Below, piece after piece: positions 13,019 to 13,428 of a stretch of 13,428 bases of DNA (its first letter is position 1; each line of letters starts with the position of its first letter). Under the pieces are notes generated by a model that did not search any database, was not told the DNA's origin, and saw nothing but the letters and a program-made list of their open reading frames with translations. Both the position numbers and the translations under genes were made by a program. The stretch comes from Candidatus Gastranaerophilales bacterium HUM_12 (GTDB lineage: Bacteria; Cyanobacteriota; Vampirovibrionia; Gastranaerophilales; Gastranaerophilaceae), in assembly GCA_002102825.1 (NCBI GenBank), contig DABJ01000048.1, positions 1-13,428 on the forward strand, read 5' to 3'.

Positions 13019-13428
13019 ATGTTACAGCCTAAAAAGACTAAATACCGCAAAATGATGAAAGGCAGAATGAAAGGTACTGAAACTAGAGGTACAAAACTTG
13101 AATTCGGTCAATACGCTCTTCAAGCATTAGAGCCAGGTTGGATTACCAGCCGTCAAATCGAGGCTGCACGTCGTGCAATGACTCGTGAAATCAAACGTGG
13201 CGGTAACGTTTGGATTAAAATATTCCCAGATAAACCAATTACTGCAAAACCTGCTGAAACTCGTATGGGTTCCGGTAAAGGAACACTTGAGTACTGGGTA
13301 GCAGTTGTGAAACCAAATAGAATTCTATTTGAATTAGATTATTTTGATAGAAGTGTTGCTGTAAACGCATTGCAATTAGCAGCTCAAAAACTTCCAATCA
13401 AAGTTAAAATCGTTGAACAACCAAGAGA
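13019..13428 (+). CDS. rplP: 50S ribosomal protein L16 (cut at window end)
   Basis: L16 helps position tRNA in the A site and is part of the central protuberance region. I read 136 codons plus two bases before the window ends; the family is about 137-145 residues, so nearly all of the gene is here. Typical parts are the LQPKKTKYRKMMKGRMKGT start, EPGWITSRQIEAARRAMTR, the KGGNV-type loop (KRGGNVWIKIFPDKP), and RMGSGKG with YWVAVV. Ribosome site AGGAG at 13005-13009. rpmC would be expected next. Confidence 0.95.
   Translation, partial: MLQPKKTKYRKMMKGRMKGTETRGTKLEFGQYALQALEPGWITSRQIEAARRAMTREIKRGGNVWIKIFPDKPITAKPAETRMGSGKGTLEYWVAVVKPNRILFELDYFDRSVAVNALQLAAQKLPIKVKIVEQPR

Overview
The window is AT-rich bacterial chromosome holding 17 protein genes, the last one cut by the window edge. 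There is no sign of phage, insertion sequence, CRISPR array, tRNA or rRNA. I infer a non-photosynthetic relative of cyanobacteria, probably a gut Melainabacterium (Vampirovibrionia, Gastranaerophilales-like). The reasons are the strong AT bias, a cyanobacterium-like S10 sequence (YCVLRSPHVDKxSREHFE...RIIDIY), a DnaA ending with HTTIMYSCD, and two small orphan proteins that open with an NN(T/S)P...PSFG start. This placement rests on memory of these families, not on a search.

Left part (1-4609, + strand): a 265-nt gene-free leader with RNA-like pairing; dnaA (replication initiator) followed after 6 nt by ruvA (Holliday-junction binding); then miaB (tRNA ms2i6A methylthiotransferase), whose last codons overlap an exported M48 metalloprotease. 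The protease gene converges on, and overlaps by 11 nt, a minus-strand phosphoglucomutase/phosphomannomutase gene (4599-5969). That gene diverges from pheA (prephenate dehydratase, 6029-6883) across a 59-nt gap whose predicted -10 boxes overlap.

Middle (6983-8170): two tandem, distantly similar small genes of unknown function.

Right part (8171-13428): the S10 ribosomal-protein operon, rpsJ-rplC-rplD-rplW-rplB-rpsS-rplV-rpsC-rplP. It is driven by a good sigma-70 promoter whose -35 box lies inside the upstream terminator hairpin. Gene order is the standard bacterial one, but several spacers are unusually long (174 nt before rpsJ counted from the previous gene, 206, 147, 82 and 76 nt) and contain hairpins and recurring short motifs. 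They look like a set of RNA regulatory or processing elements.

The most interesting points are: (1) a DnaA whose DNA-recognition loop lacks the usual Asp and is one residue shorter, and which carries a basic insertion in the AAA+ domain; (2) a hairpin between rplB and rpsS whose 3' arm could pair either with a decoy Shine-Dalgarno sequence or with the real rpsS one; (3) the structured intercistronic spacers of the S10 operon; (4) the tandem PSFG-start orphan family. I see no complete novel multi-gene system here.
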